A DNA stretch of 47,966 bases from a virus: IMG/VR virus record IMGVR_UViG_3300042991_000223, positions 1-47,966 of that record. One strand, given 5' to 3'. The notes below the pieces were generated by a model, which saw nothing but the letters and a program-made list of their open reading frames with translations, did no database searches and was not told the origin of the DNA. Below, one piece after another: positions 31,038 to 40,039 of the stretch. The translations under genes were made by a program, and so were the position numbers. The number at the start of each line of letters is the position of its first letter. The first letter of the stretch is position 1.

Positions 31038-31478
31038 TTAACTCTGTGCCGTTGTGTAGTCTATGAAGGAGAAGGGTACATTTCTAGCATATAATGTGAC
31101 TCCTGCTGCATAGGGTTGGAGTATTTCGGCTTTGACCTGTACAACCGCCCCAGTTATTGTAACGTATACTCCGTATTGGATATACTGGTCTCCGTAGGGA
31201 GTAGAGCATAAAGTAGCAGTTTGAAAAGAGTTAGGTATATTAGGAGATAACCATCTCTGTACTGGAGACCCACTGATAGCTTCCCCAAACTCATAAGCAT
31301 AGACAAACAGCTTAGAGTACGTTGGTGGTCTGCTTAGTGTAAAAACTGAACTACCTATTGTCTGTTGGCCAGAGCCTACAAAACCACTAAAGTTAAAACT
31401 ACCACTGTATTTACTCACGTTCTTGTATGAATCGTAAGCGGTGTGTAATATTACTTTGCTTAAATCTACTGTACTCAT
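31038..31478 (-). CDS. Small virion/tail protein
   Basis: A 146-aa beta-rich protein (MSTVDLSKVILHTAYDSYKN...), Gly/Ser/Tyr-rich, with a C-terminal VTLYARNVPFSF. It is similar in plan to the next gene (31475-31876), so the two may be diverged paralogues, perhaps fibre-associated. Overlap of 4 bases. Unknown family. Confidence 0.55.
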   Translation of the reverse strand: MSTVDLSKVILHTAYDSYKNVSKYSGSFNFSGFVGSGQQTIGSSVFTLSRPPTYSKLFVYAYEFGEAISGSPVQRWLSPNIPNSFQTATLCSTPYGDQYIQYGVYVTITGAVVQVKAEILQPYAAGVTLYARNVPFSFIDYTTAQS

Positions 31479-31876
31479 GCTACCCCATAGTCTTTATAGA
31501 TTATCCAATAGACAGGGATTGGACTGGGTAAGGTATTAACATCTGAACCTATCTCTATACTTAGCTGAGTAGTTGTAGCTGAAGCTACAAGGTATGCACC
31601 ATAAGCCGCTAAGTTTCTAGGGTTGTAATATTTATAGTTTTGTCTAGCACCTCTAGCCACGTAAATTACTCCATCTGCAAAAGGTTCATAATAAACTGCA
31701 AAAAATGGCACAATGCCTAGGTTGTGAGTCACTGTATAGGTTGTCGTATAAAGATACAGTGGTGGTGGCCCGACTACGCTAGGTGCTGCCAAATTAGCAC
31801 TACCAGTAGAAACATCTCTCTTCATGTAGTTGAAACGGCTGTCAAAGAATAGTTTTGTTGTATCTAGTATGCTCAT
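31475..31876 (-). CDS. Small virion/tail protein, related plan
   Basis: A 133-aa beta-rich protein (MSILDTTKLFFDSRFNYMKR...) with TVTHNLGIVPFFAVYYEPF, a pattern often found in phage tail and fibre-associated proteins. ATGA overlaps on both sides. Probably surface exposed. Confidence 0.55.
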   Translation of the reverse strand: MSILDTTKLFFDSRFNYMKRDVSTGSANLAAPSVVGPPPLYLYTTTYTVTHNLGIVPFFAVYYEPFADGVIYVARGARQNYKYYNPRNLAAYGAYLVASATTTQLSIEIGSDVNTLPSPIPVYWIIYKDYGVA

Positions 31877-32289
31877 GTGATTGTGAATAAGGTGTATTTA
31901 ATAATGAAGGTTAGAGCAAGTCCGTTGCCAGCGTTATCATGATAACCATTTCTGATTAACGCATAGATGTTGGTGTTGCTACAACCAATCTCTACACTGG
32001 CTTTCAACATAATACCTGCCCTATAAACGCTGTTAAAGTTAATATTAGTTTCTACATCATAGTAATTTACACCGCCATCAATACTAAAAGCAGCGTTTAT
32101 AAAACACTTCTGACCATAGGGGTTAGCCAAAGTAACTAATGAAGTGGTCGGAGATAACGCTCCAGTACCAGCCACTGTCTGAGTGGTGCTACCAGCGTGA
32201 GCTATTTTGTCTATAGGTAAACCACTGAAGAACTGCATTAGATTAGTTACAGCGGTTTTCATCTTAGATAAAAACTTCCGTAACATCAT
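31873..32289 (-). CDS. Small virion/tail protein
   Basis: A 138-aa protein, beta-rich in its C-terminal two thirds (SIDGGVNYYDVETNINF). Start uncertain: ATG 32289 overlaps the upstream gene by 26 bases without a ribosome site, whereas ATG 32262 (MKTAVTNLMQFF) just after the upstream TAA is an alternative. No family recognised. Confidence 0.5.
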   Translation of the reverse strand: MMLRKFLSKMKTAVTNLMQFFSGLPIDKIAHAGSTTQTVAGTGALSPTTSLVTLANPYGQKCFINAAFSIDGGVNYYDVETNINFNSVYRAGIMLKASVEIGCSNTNIYALIRNGYHDNAGNGLALTFIIKYTLFTIT

Positions 32290-32506
32290 ATCCAGGCTTG
32301 GTTATCACAATGCCATAAGTTTCATCTGGTAGCTTGCCCATCATTATACGAGCGTTTTCGCTGTCTCTTACTACTAAGTTGCCAGAACGCATATCAATAC
32401 CCTTCTGTGTTATGTTGCTAGAAGCTACTCTTGTCTCGTCAGCTGGTGGTAGGAGTGCCTTATCTAGCTCCATATCTGGTATGGTGTTAAAGTCTTTGTC
32501 GGCCAT
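32264..32506 (-). CDS. Small virion/tail protein
   Basis: An 80-aa protein (MADKDFNTIPDMELDKALLPP...) with a segment, SGNLVVRDSENARIMMGKLPD, like those seen in short tail- or fibre-associated proteins. Shares one base with the upstream gene. Role inferred from place only. Confidence 0.5.
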   Translation of the reverse strand: MADKDFNTIPDMELDKALLPPADETRVASSNITQKGIDMRSGNLVVRDSENARIMMGKLPDETYGIVITKPGYDVTEVFI

Positions 32507-34380
32507 TAGTCTTTTTCTCCTACTAGGTCATCATATACAAAGACGATACCAGTTATCTCTGGGGTAATCGTAGTGGCTACTAAGCCTAATCCTAGTTGGA
32601 GTTCGTAGTATCTCTTATTTATAGGTAGTTTAATTGAGGTAGCACCAGCAATAGCTGTGTCCCCATTGACCCAAGAACCTCTGTCAATCTTGTATTTTGG
32701 TGTGACTGTAGCTCCAACTGGTAGAGCTTTAAAAGTGACGTTTACATGAGTGGCTTGTTTGGCTTTATCTGGTCGGCCATTATCTATAATCAGTGATTCC
32801 CATGTAGCTGTTGGGAAGGGGTCGCTACTTGGATTGACTATATCTACTCCGTAAGAAGCTCCGTCTCTCCAAGCAATAAACATTTTATCGCCAAAAGATT
32901 TTACACAACCCAGTCTAAGAGTCCCATTTAGAACATTACCGGTGGAGATTGTATAAGACAGGCCAGAAGATTTAGGATAGTTCTTGTTTCTAGAGCCATA
33001 AGAGTAAATGCCATGTTCTATATTGGCCGAGTTGGTCTCAGATGGGAAGGCACTCATTAAGATACCATTTCTAATGGTCTGGGTATTGGGGTAATTAACA
33101 GTGTAGGTTGAGGTGTCGGTGTATTCGTAGTCAGTGCCAGCTATCTGGTCTACCTTCACAGGGTTGCCACCAGCGTATGCCCATCTAGCACCATTACAGA
33201 AGTAATAGAGAATATTACCACTGGAGTAGAGTCCGTAAGGCGAACCTTCAGGAGTAGGTATCACATAATTATAGGTAGTAGATAAGCCGTCCCAGAAGAA
33301 TATCTTGCCGTCTTGTATTTCGTCTGTGGCTGAAGTAGAACGCTTCTCAGCTCCTATGGCTACGTATTCATTGTATAGACCAAAAGAGGTTGCTTCGTAG
33401 CCAGATGGGAAGACTAGGCGGTGTCTGTAGTACTCTGTATTCTCCACTGGAGTAGTTTGGTTTAAGACTTCCCAAGTAGAAACATATCTGCCGTTGCCGA
33501 TTAGGTGGTATTGCATGAAGTCTATACAGGGGTGGAATTGATTAGTCGGAGTTACGAATCTATTGGCATAAGTAGCATATCTAGCAGTTGAAAAATCACT
33601 AGCTGTAGCACAACCTATTGTAGAAGCTGTGCCAGATGGGTGCGTGATATGGAAGTGATAAGTAGCACCATTGGGTTTTGTAGTAGTTCTAACAGGGGTA
33701 GCAAATACAAAGGCGTTTAATGCACCATTGGTTAAAGTAGCATTAGCCACAGTGACTGTACCGAGTACATTGTTGGCAGGATCATGCATAGTCACTACTA
33801 GGTCTCCTGAACCCTTAGTAGTAACCCATATATGTATAGAGTACATAGGTTCTATGGTCGGTGTAACTAGCAACATGTGGGTAGCTGTCTCTGTAATGTT
33901 ATTAGTGGTGGTATAAGTATTAGCTGAAGAGGTCGCTGATTTATCTAATGTCGTGGATATAGAGTTGGCAACTGGCGTTAGCGAACCACCAAACCTACCA
34001 TCTGCATTATTTATAATTCCTAGAGTAGTCAGCGAAGGCACATAGATTGTATCTGTAGGTAGGTCATAGAACATACCGGAAGTAGCACTTGTCAGCGAAG
34101 TAGCGTGTTTAGACCAAGCACCAGCGGTTGTTCTTACGTAAACTCCACCAGCCGTATCAACGGCCACTATCTTGCCAGATGGTAGTTGCAACATCTCAGT
34201 GATTAAACCAGTGACTGTAGTACCAGTTTCTTTAACAGTCCTTGGTAGAATCGTCATAGAGGTTGGACTCTTGCGGAAATCTATATGTTTAGAATAAGCA
34301 AAAGAGTGTGGTGTACCCTGTTTAATATCTGAAGATAATCCACCATAGTGCGAGATAATGGCTATTGATTTTTTACTCAT
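32506..34380 (-). CDS. Tail nozzle/hub-like beta protein
   Basis: A 624-aa protein, almost all beta-strand by appearance, with repeated short Gly/Thr/Tyr blocks like the blades of a beta-propeller. Size and position after the adaptor-like gene are those of the podovirus nozzle (tubular protein B, gp12-like, or P22 gp10). It would form the end of the short tail. No signature motif is visible, so the call rests on order and composition. Confidence 0.55.
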   Translation of the reverse strand: MSKKSIAIISHYGGLSSDIKQGTPHSFAYSKHIDFRKSPTSMTILPRTVKETGTTVTGLITEMLQLPSGKIVAVDTAGGVYVRTTAGAWSKHATSLTSATSGMFYDLPTDTIYVPSLTTLGIINNADGRFGGSLTPVANSISTTLDKSATSSANTYTTTNNITETATHMLLVTPTIEPMYSIHIWVTTKGSGDLVVTMHDPANNVLGTVTVANATLTNGALNAFVFATPVRTTTKPNGATYHFHITHPSGTASTIGCATASDFSTARYATYANRFVTPTNQFHPCIDFMQYHLIGNGRYVSTWEVLNQTTPVENTEYYRHRLVFPSGYEATSFGLYNEYVAIGAEKRSTSATDEIQDGKIFFWDGLSTTYNYVIPTPEGSPYGLYSSGNILYYFCNGARWAYAGGNPVKVDQIAGTDYEYTDTSTYTVNYPNTQTIRNGILMSAFPSETNSANIEHGIYSYGSRNKNYPKSSGLSYTISTGNVLNGTLRLGCVKSFGDKMFIAWRDGASYGVDIVNPSSDPFPTATWESLIIDNGRPDKAKQATHVNVTFKALPVGATVTPKYKIDRGSWVNGDTAIAGATSIKLPINKRYYELQLGLGLVATTITPEITGIVFVYDDLVGEKD

Positions 34381-35273
34381 ACTATCTTGTAGTTCCTATT
34401 CTGATAAGTATAGCCAGCACCACTCATCTTAACTGGTCTAATATATTGAGAAGTTGTTTTGGAAGAGTACTGAGCCTTACACTCATCTAGTGCTTCATCA
34501 TAAGCGGCTTTCATTTCCCTAGCCGCTTGCCAGTCTTTACGTCTTCGGTAGTATCTCCAGCATGCGTAATCAATCAGTGATTCGTGGAACTCCTCTGGTA
34601 TATCTGGTAGCTCTCCTATTGTATAAGCCTGACCACCAGCTGTAATTCCAGCGTAAGTATTCTCTAGAGTTATCTCTGTACCACTGGTATAGGATTCTAT
34701 CTTATACCACATACCATCACCATCAGGGTCAGTAATCTTCAAAGACCTGCCCACCATTGCTGCTGTAAATACTGTTGCAAGTCCTACAACATCTGCTGAA
34801 CCATTAGTGACTGTGATTGTACCGGTGGTGTAATCAGCTGCACTCATGTCACGCATGCGTCTCTCATAGTTCAATCGTCCACCACTAGTTATAGAACTTG
34901 ATGGAGTGGGATAGATACCGAACTCATCACTGCCTCTAATGTAAAAGAACTCTGGTATATCTGATTCATCATCGGTTGATTCGTTAATTGCGTTCCAAGT
35001 GATCTCATCTGGTATTTCCACTAGGTCATATCTAGTGTCTCCAACTGTTACGACAACCGATTTAACCCTAATGCAATCTTCTGGGGTCTGGTAGTACTGT
35101 TGGCTGGCTACAATATTAAATGTCTTCTGGGTATTACGCCACTCTCTGTTTAATATTGCACCAAACTTTTTAGCTCCTTGGTTTATAGCCCTCTTTAATA
35201 CAGTTAAAGTACTGGTAGAGGTGTCTTCTGTCTGCTCTTGGGATTCGCTGTATATATTATTAAAAGTTAGCAT
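34377..35273 (-). CDS. Tail adaptor (tubular protein A-like)
   Basis: A 298-aa protein with an N-terminal helix-rich part (LKRAINQGAKKFGAILNREW), a beta middle (YQTPEDCIRVKSVVVTVGD) and a C-terminal helix pair (YACWRYYRRRKDWQAAREMKAAYDEAL). This layout is common to podovirus adaptor proteins that bind under the portal. ATGA overlap with the nozzle-like gene. Confidence 0.6.
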   Translation of the reverse strand: MLTFNNIYSESQEQTEDTSTSTLTVLKRAINQGAKKFGAILNREWRNTQKTFNIVASQQYYQTPEDCIRVKSVVVTVGDTRYDLVEIPDEITWNAINESTDDESDIPEFFYIRGSDEFGIYPTPSSSITSGGRLNYERRMRDMSAADYTTGTITVTNGSADVVGLATVFTAAMVGRSLKITDPDGDGMWYKIESYTSGTEITLENTYAGITAGGQAYTIGELPDIPEEFHESLIDYACWRYYRRRKDWQAAREMKAAYDEALDECKAQYSSKTTSQYIRPVKMSGAGYTYQNRNYKIV

Positions 35274-35302
35274 GATTCTCCGCTTTCTTTATTATAATTC
35301 AT

Positions 35303-36058
35303 TTATGCTGTTCTCTTCCACATGTAGGCTACGATATAGGGTTGTAAGTTACTATGTGCTGCTGAAGCATTGACAGCAGTATTTGCATTAGTAGTATAGA
35401 TATCAACGGCAGAAGCATTGCCAACGGCAATCTTACCAGCAGTTTGAGTAGGTGGAACATTATTAGTAGAACCAGTATGAGTATGTGCTGGTAAACCAGA
35501 CTGTTGATGGGTAAGGGTTATTTCTTTATATCCACCTACTTCTTCAACAGTATCAAAATCGGTATCAGCAGAGTTCAAACTTACTAAAGTCTTACCAGCC
35601 CCAAATACTGCCCATGTGCCAAAGCCAAACAGGGTTGCTGGACTGGTTGATACTACAGCAATATATATAGCTCCAACTGGGTAGACTTTTTTCAACACTT
35701 CTGTAACTGTTACGTTTGTATCAATAACACTACCAGTGGATATGGTTTTATTGGTTAATGTGACACTGGCACTGTTCTTTGTAGCGTCAGAGGTATTATC
35801 TACATTACCTAGCCCGATTGATGTTTTGGCTGTTGAAGCAGATTCCCAAGATGTAGTACCAACTCCATTACCTACCATGAAAGCATTGTCTACTGATGTA
35901 GAAGCACCAGAACCGATTTTAGTAGCGACTTGAATTAGGTCTAAGCCATAATCATCAAGTATCTGAGACAGACCCTTGCCAGCTCCTGCGTTATGCAAGG
36001 TCTCTCCACCTTGAGTATCTGGGTAATTTGGGATATTTGCTGGGAAAGTTTGCCCCAT
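35303..36058 (-). CDS. Tail fibre with collar-type receptor domain
   Basis: A 251-aa fibre. N-terminal part has fibre repeats (IGLGNVDNTSDATKN). The C-terminal 125 residues match the short-fibre/collar-like head domain: YPVGAIYIAV, FGFGTWAVFGAGKTLVSL, LPAHTHTGS with two His, and NLQPYIVAYMWKRTA at the end. This end binds the host surface, and the HTH motif probably holds metal as in T4 gp12-type tips. Confidence 0.8.
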   Translation of the reverse strand: MGQTFPANIPNYPDTQGGETLHNAGAGKGLSQILDDYGLDLIQVATKIGSGASTSVDNAFMVGNGVGTTSWESASTAKTSIGLGNVDNTSDATKNSASVTLTNKTISTGSVIDTNVTVTEVLKKVYPVGAIYIAVVSTSPATLFGFGTWAVFGAGKTLVSLNSADTDFDTVEEVGGYKEITLTHQQSGLPAHTHTGSTNNVPPTQTAGKIAVGNASAVDIYTTNANTAVNASAAHSNLQPYIVAYMWKRTA

Positions 36059-36095
36059 TATATTGCTCCTTTATTAAATTGTTTTAACCTAAACA

Positions 36096-36380
36096 TCAAA
36101 CACCCCCCGGAGTTTCTTGATAAGCTGTTTTGTTTTTACTACCAATACTGCTGGGGGGTGTACTAGTCGTAAACCCATGCAAACGCATGGTCAAATCATC
36201 TAGAGTATATATCGTATCATCAAGAAATATACCGTTTAGATTATATATGTAGCTAGTATGTTCTTTATTGGACTGGTTATAACTAGTAAGTTCTTTGCTG
36301 TAGAATCCATAATCTGTAACATTAACACCGCCTATTGTATAGGTTGTCTTTTCTTTAGTAACTTGTGTATAAGATGGCAT
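36096..36380 (-). CDS. Hypothetical 94-aa virion-module protein
   Basis: A 94-aa Thr/Tyr-rich protein with repeats of the form KEKTTYTIGG and KEHTSYIYNLNG. Its start codon lies in the stem of a hairpin (36378-36406) with the ribosome site in the loop, so translation may be controlled. Between fibre and spike genes; unknown role. Confidence 0.5.
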   Translation of the reverse strand: MPSYTQVTKEKTTYTIGGVNVTDYGFYSKELTSYNQSNKEHTSYIYNLNGIFLDDTIYTLDDLTMRLHGFTTSTPPSSIGSKNKTAYQETPGGV

Positions 36381-36406
36381 AGACGCTCTCCATTAAGCCG
36401 TCTATG
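36378..36406 (-). promoter_or_regulatory. Start-codon hairpin, late module B
   Basis: CATAGACG and CGTCTATG form a perfect 8-bp stem that includes the ATG of the 36380 gene, with GGAG exposed in the 13-base loop. Upstream bases TAATAGCTCATAGACGGCT match modules A and C. Confidence 0.65.
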
Positions 36407-36419
36407 AGCTATTAAGCAT

Positions 36420-36428
36420 ATTATATCA
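36420..36428 (-). promoter_or_regulatory. Extended -10 promoter, late module B
   Basis: TGA-TATAAT on the minus strand, 14 bases before the hairpin at 36406. Weak or no -35. Confidence 0.5.
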
Positions 36429-36472
36429 CCATTTGAGTCTCACAAAGTTGTTTTATCCTGTCTAAAGATTAT

Positions 36473-39400
36473 TTAATCGCTCAGTCCCACAAACCCGCCA
36501 GTTGTCAATGGGTCGTAATCGGTTAGAGCATCGTCTACTTCGCTTCGTATCTCTGCTACTGTTGGTGGTTCGTACCACACGTTAGTCGTTCCACCTGTTG
36601 AAACAGTAATCGCCTGTACTGGCTGTTGGTAGTTGATTCTAACAGTATAAGCTCCCGCAGTATCAACGAATGGGTCGCCACCACCGCTGACAAGCACAAC
36701 CCCTCCTGTTACCGATAGAGTATGGTCGGCTTCGTCAGGCGATATTTTCCAAGAATTCGTTAAAAAACCATAAACAGGGACAGAAGTTCCCGCCACCGCA
36801 TCAATCGTGTTTCCACCCAACTCTGAAAAAGCGGCATTATATCTTAAGTTATTAGATATCAAAGCCCAATCTACCCACATACTATAAACCCCAACCACAT
36901 CTATTGAGGTTGTAGCGGCATCGCAAATTATTCTTTTTGTCGTTCCGTTAAAGGTAACTGTTTCAGACGATGAAGCCACATAACCGTAATCCACATTTTG
37001 AACAATAGGAATTGAGGCATCGGCAGAGGTTAGGACGTAATTGGTTATTTTCTGATACAAGTATTCTGGGGCAAGTATCGCAAGGTCAACGCCATCTCCA
37101 ACATCAGCATCGGGATAAGTATAAGATACCTGCCCCCCGCTTACTGTCAATAATTTCAATAAAGTTTCCGTACCTGTTTCTAATACGGCTACTTTAGTGC
37201 CTGTCTGCAAGCCCGTTAATGTAAGCGTATAAGTATCTAATGGGTAATTCGTGTATTGAGCAACGGCGGTAGTTGTCATTGAAAAATAAAGCGAGTTTAG
37301 ATAATTAGTTCCTGCGGTTGTACAAGTGATTTGGATTTTTAGTTTAAATCCGTCTGTTTCGTTGATTGTCTCACCTGACAAATTAGCACTGGTAGCGTCT
37401 TTCCAAGTCCCGCCATATCCGTTACCGTCATTAATATCTATCTTGTATTTAACGGCTAAATTAGCAGTGCCTGAACCACCTTTAACCACATTAGAAGCGG
37501 CAAAAGCCGTGTAGCCTAAAACATAATAAGGGAACTCATATTCAATTACATCGTTTAAGTTGTAGAGATATAAAAGTCCAGTTGAAGAAAATCCCGAAGC
37601 TCCTGTTAAGCCTGTTTTAGTTACATAGGAAGCATAAGTTGCAGTATCCTCATTAAAGGTTAGCCCTACTCTGCCTGTCGTAGCGGCGGTAAAGATGTTA
37701 TAAAAAATAGTTCCATAAACCGAGGTAAATCCAGTATCGGCTGCCGCACAATTTAATCCTTTTTGCAAGCCGTCAAGACAATCAAAGACTAAATCAGTAT
37801 CGGCATAAGCACTGGCACAATTCTCAATAACAACACCCTTAGATGAGTTTAATGATGTGTAGAAAGTAGTGCCTACATCATCAAAATAGACCCTTTTAAT
37901 CTCTACTCCGATATTGTTACCAGCATCGTTTACAGCATATAGTATTCTGTTTGTTGTTCCACCGACAATAGGCACAGCAGAAGTCCCACAGGTATGCCAG
38001 CGAGTATTAGTTGCTCCCACAATATAAAGAAAAGCGGTATCTATGTTCATATTAGTTATGCCACTCCACCAATCACCGCCTTTCACTTCAGCGTCAACAC
38101 AGCCTCCGCCAATAGTAACCACACCCAAAGGAGGAGTAGTTGCACTTGAGGTTGTGTGATAACTATCAGCATATATCGGGTCTTCTACATAAGCGTTGGT
38201 AACCACTGCGTAAGATAACGCTCCACCAACCATAATCGGGCGAATAAATTTTATGTTATCAGAGTAAGCAGTATAGACTGCATAAGCCGCCGCATTAGTT
38301 CTAAAAATCCTATTTTGAAAATGACAATCCGTAAAAGTGAGGTCTTTACAATATGAGATATAAGTCCCAATGTCGCTTGAAGCCATTGTCCCCGTTCTAC
38401 CCCACTTGCATTTAGTAGCTGTTCCACCAGCAAGGTTAGAGGTAATCGTAACATTATTTATATCAGTATTAAGATAGTTGGCAGTATGGAACTCCTCTAG
38501 CGTGAAAGAGGTGGCACACTCGGTTAAGTTGATATTATCAACAACTGCGGTGTTTTTGATAATGACAGAATACGGCTGATTGATATTAAAATACCAAGTT
38601 GATAGACAACCTTGAATATCTATATTACCAGCACTTGTTACTGTAAATTCTGGTCTTGTAGTAATTGTTGCGTTGGGCAGTGAATTTGCCGCCCTTGAGC
38701 CAGTTGCACAGCTCATCATTAAAACATTAGGAATACGAACCTTGCAACCGCTTGCAGGTATGTATCCATAAGCACCCGAAGAATTAGCTCCTATTCTTAT
38801 CGCTCCACCGTCTTGCATCTCTACAAATTTGCTTCTTGCGTCAGTCCCCTTAGCAGTTGAGTACCAGCCAGAAGCTAAAGATGCACTATATCTTTGGGCA
38901 GGATAAAACTCATACACGCCAGTCCCTACACCAGTTTCAATCCAAACACCTGGATACATTGTATTAGCTCCACCGCCACAAGTAGGCAGTTGAATAACTT
39001 GAGAAGCCCCAGTTGTGTTATCCAAATAAAACCACTCACTCCTAACAGTCCATTTTTCAGCTCTGGCTATTGTGATATTAGCGGCATCATCTAAAATAAC
39101 CTCGATCCAACCAGTTACATCTACGCCATTGGTGGTGGCAGTAGCCACCCCAATAGTCAAGCTTTCCGAAGCATTATAGGCAGTTGAGGCACTTTTTAAC
39201 TTAATAAAGCCAGAGGCGGGCATAGCCCCACCTACCGCAGTTGGAGCAACGTTTAAAGCAGTATAAACACCTAGAAGTTTGCCAGTAGCTCCGCTTGTAA
39301 AACCGACAACATTCGTATCATACGCAGGAACAAGCCCCACCCCAGAAGTAAACGGAAGCCAACGAACATTTCTACCATCAACCAAACATTCCCCGCCTGT

Positions 39401-39571
39401 TGTATCAGTCATTGTAAAAGAGCTCAGCGACCCAGTGCCAGAAGCTGGGGCATTTTTATGGTAACGAGTATCGGTATTGATAGTTAGCACAGCCCCCGAA
39501 TTGATGGTCATCGCCTCACCAGCTGTTCTTGCTGCATTGTCTAAGTCTTGCGATACGGATATTGTTGCCAT
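36473..39571 (-). CDS. Large tail spike / adhesin
   Basis: A 1032-aa protein starting MATISVSQDLDNAARTAG and INSGAVLTINTDTRYHKNAP. The middle shows repeated short strands with Asn, Cys and aromatic residues (PEFTVTSAGNIDIQGC..., DLTFTDCHFQNR...), as in right-handed beta-helix spikes; the C-terminal 300 residues are more globular. This would be the main host-binding or polysaccharide-degrading spike. No catalytic motif seen. Codon choice is richer in C and G than in neighbours, suggesting transfer. Confidence 0.7.
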   Translation of the reverse strand: MATISVSQDLDNAARTAGEAMTINSGAVLTINTDTRYHKNAPASGTGSLSSFTMTDTTGGECLVDGRNVRWLPFTSGVGLVPAYDTNVVGFTSGATGKLLGVYTALNVAPTAVGGAMPASGFIKLKSASTAYNASESLTIGVATATTNGVDVTGWIEVILDDAANITIARAEKWTVRSEWFYLDNTTGASQVIQLPTCGGGANTMYPGVWIETGVGTGVYEFYPAQRYSASLASGWYSTAKGTDARSKFVEMQDGGAIRIGANSSGAYGYIPASGCKVRIPNVLMMSCATGSRAANSLPNATITTRPEFTVTSAGNIDIQGCLSTWYFNINQPYSVIIKNTAVVDNINLTECATSFTLEEFHTANYLNTDINNVTITSNLAGGTATKCKWGRTGTMASSDIGTYISYCKDLTFTDCHFQNRIFRTNAAAYAVYTAYSDNIKFIRPIMVGGALSYAVVTNAYVEDPIYADSYHTTSSATTPPLGVVTIGGGCVDAEVKGGDWWSGITNMNIDTAFLYIVGATNTRWHTCGTSAVPIVGGTTNRILYAVNDAGNNIGVEIKRVYFDDVGTTFYTSLNSSKGVVIENCASAYADTDLVFDCLDGLQKGLNCAAADTGFTSVYGTIFYNIFTAATTGRVGLTFNEDTATYASYVTKTGLTGASGFSSTGLLYLYNLNDVIEYEFPYYVLGYTAFAASNVVKGGSGTANLAVKYKIDINDGNGYGGTWKDATSANLSGETINETDGFKLKIQITCTTAGTNYLNSLYFSMTTTAVAQYTNYPLDTYTLTLTGLQTGTKVAVLETGTETLLKLLTVSGGQVSYTYPDADVGDGVDLAILAPEYLYQKITNYVLTSADASIPIVQNVDYGYVASSSETVTFNGTTKRIICDAATTSIDVVGVYSMWVDWALISNNLRYNAAFSELGGNTIDAVAGTSVPVYGFLTNSWKISPDEADHTLSVTGGVVLVSGGGDPFVDTAGAYTVRINYQQPVQAITVSTGGTTNVWYEPPTVAEIRSEVDDALTDYDPLTTGGFVGLSD

Positions 39572-39635
39572 TAAAAAACCTCATATCTTTGATAAGTTAA
39601 AGATGTTTCAAAAGATGTTTCAATAATAATCGACA

Positions 39636-39989
39636 TTAGACTAAGCTCCAAGTTTTAGTAATTGTATTAGCACCGTTGTCTATAATAATTGTTTGGGTGT
39701 TAAATGAAACGTTATTAGTAGTGCCTGATTTTACAAAAGTAGTTACATCACCTAGAACAGTTTTAGCGATTGATACATCGTCTGTGAATTGAACTTTGAC
39801 TAATTTGAGCATGGTGGCTTCGGTGGCTACTCCTGTGACAACTACATCTGGCATTGAAGTAATAACAGCACTTACCAACAATCTATGAGTTGTCTCATCA
39901 ACGTAAACTTTAGTAGGCAACAAACCTGTTGTCATATCTACACCAAGTAGTGTAGTTATATAATTTTCATCTCTCTTAGAATTTTCCAT
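39636..39989 (-). CDS. Small virion-module protein
   Basis: A 117-aa beta-rich protein with the segment LLPTKVYVDETTHRLLVSAV, a pattern I associate with tail-module proteins of unknown role in many phages. Preceded by module C, whose hairpin covers its ribosome site. Upstream of the spike gene. Confidence 0.55.
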   Translation of the reverse strand: MENSKRDENYITTLLGVDMTTGLLPTKVYVDETTHRLLVSAVITSMPDVVVTGVATEATMLKLVKVQFTDDVSIAKTVLGDVTTFVKSGTTNNVSFNTQTIIIDNGANTITKTWSLV

Positions 39990-39990
39990 A

Positions 39991-40021
39991 AAGCTCCTTA
40001 TGCAAAGAGCCGTATGAGCTT
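39991..40021 (-). promoter_or_regulatory. Ribosome-site hairpin, late module C
   Basis: AAGCTC and GAGCTT pair; the ribosome site GGAGC is inside the right arm and the ATG follows 3 bases later. Begins AATAAGCTCATACGGCTC like modules A and B. Confidence 0.5.
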
Positions 40022-40030
40022 ATTGGCTTA

Positions 40031-40039
40031 ATTATATCA
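40031..40039 (-). promoter_or_regulatory. Extended -10 promoter, late module C
   Basis: TGA-TATAAT on the minus strand right before module C hairpin, just after the stop of the coiled-coil gene at 40040. Confidence 0.5.

Noticed and set aside
35303-39571. Diversity-generating retroelement at the fibre or spike genes
   Set aside because: No reverse transcriptase gene and no template/variable repeat pair were seen.
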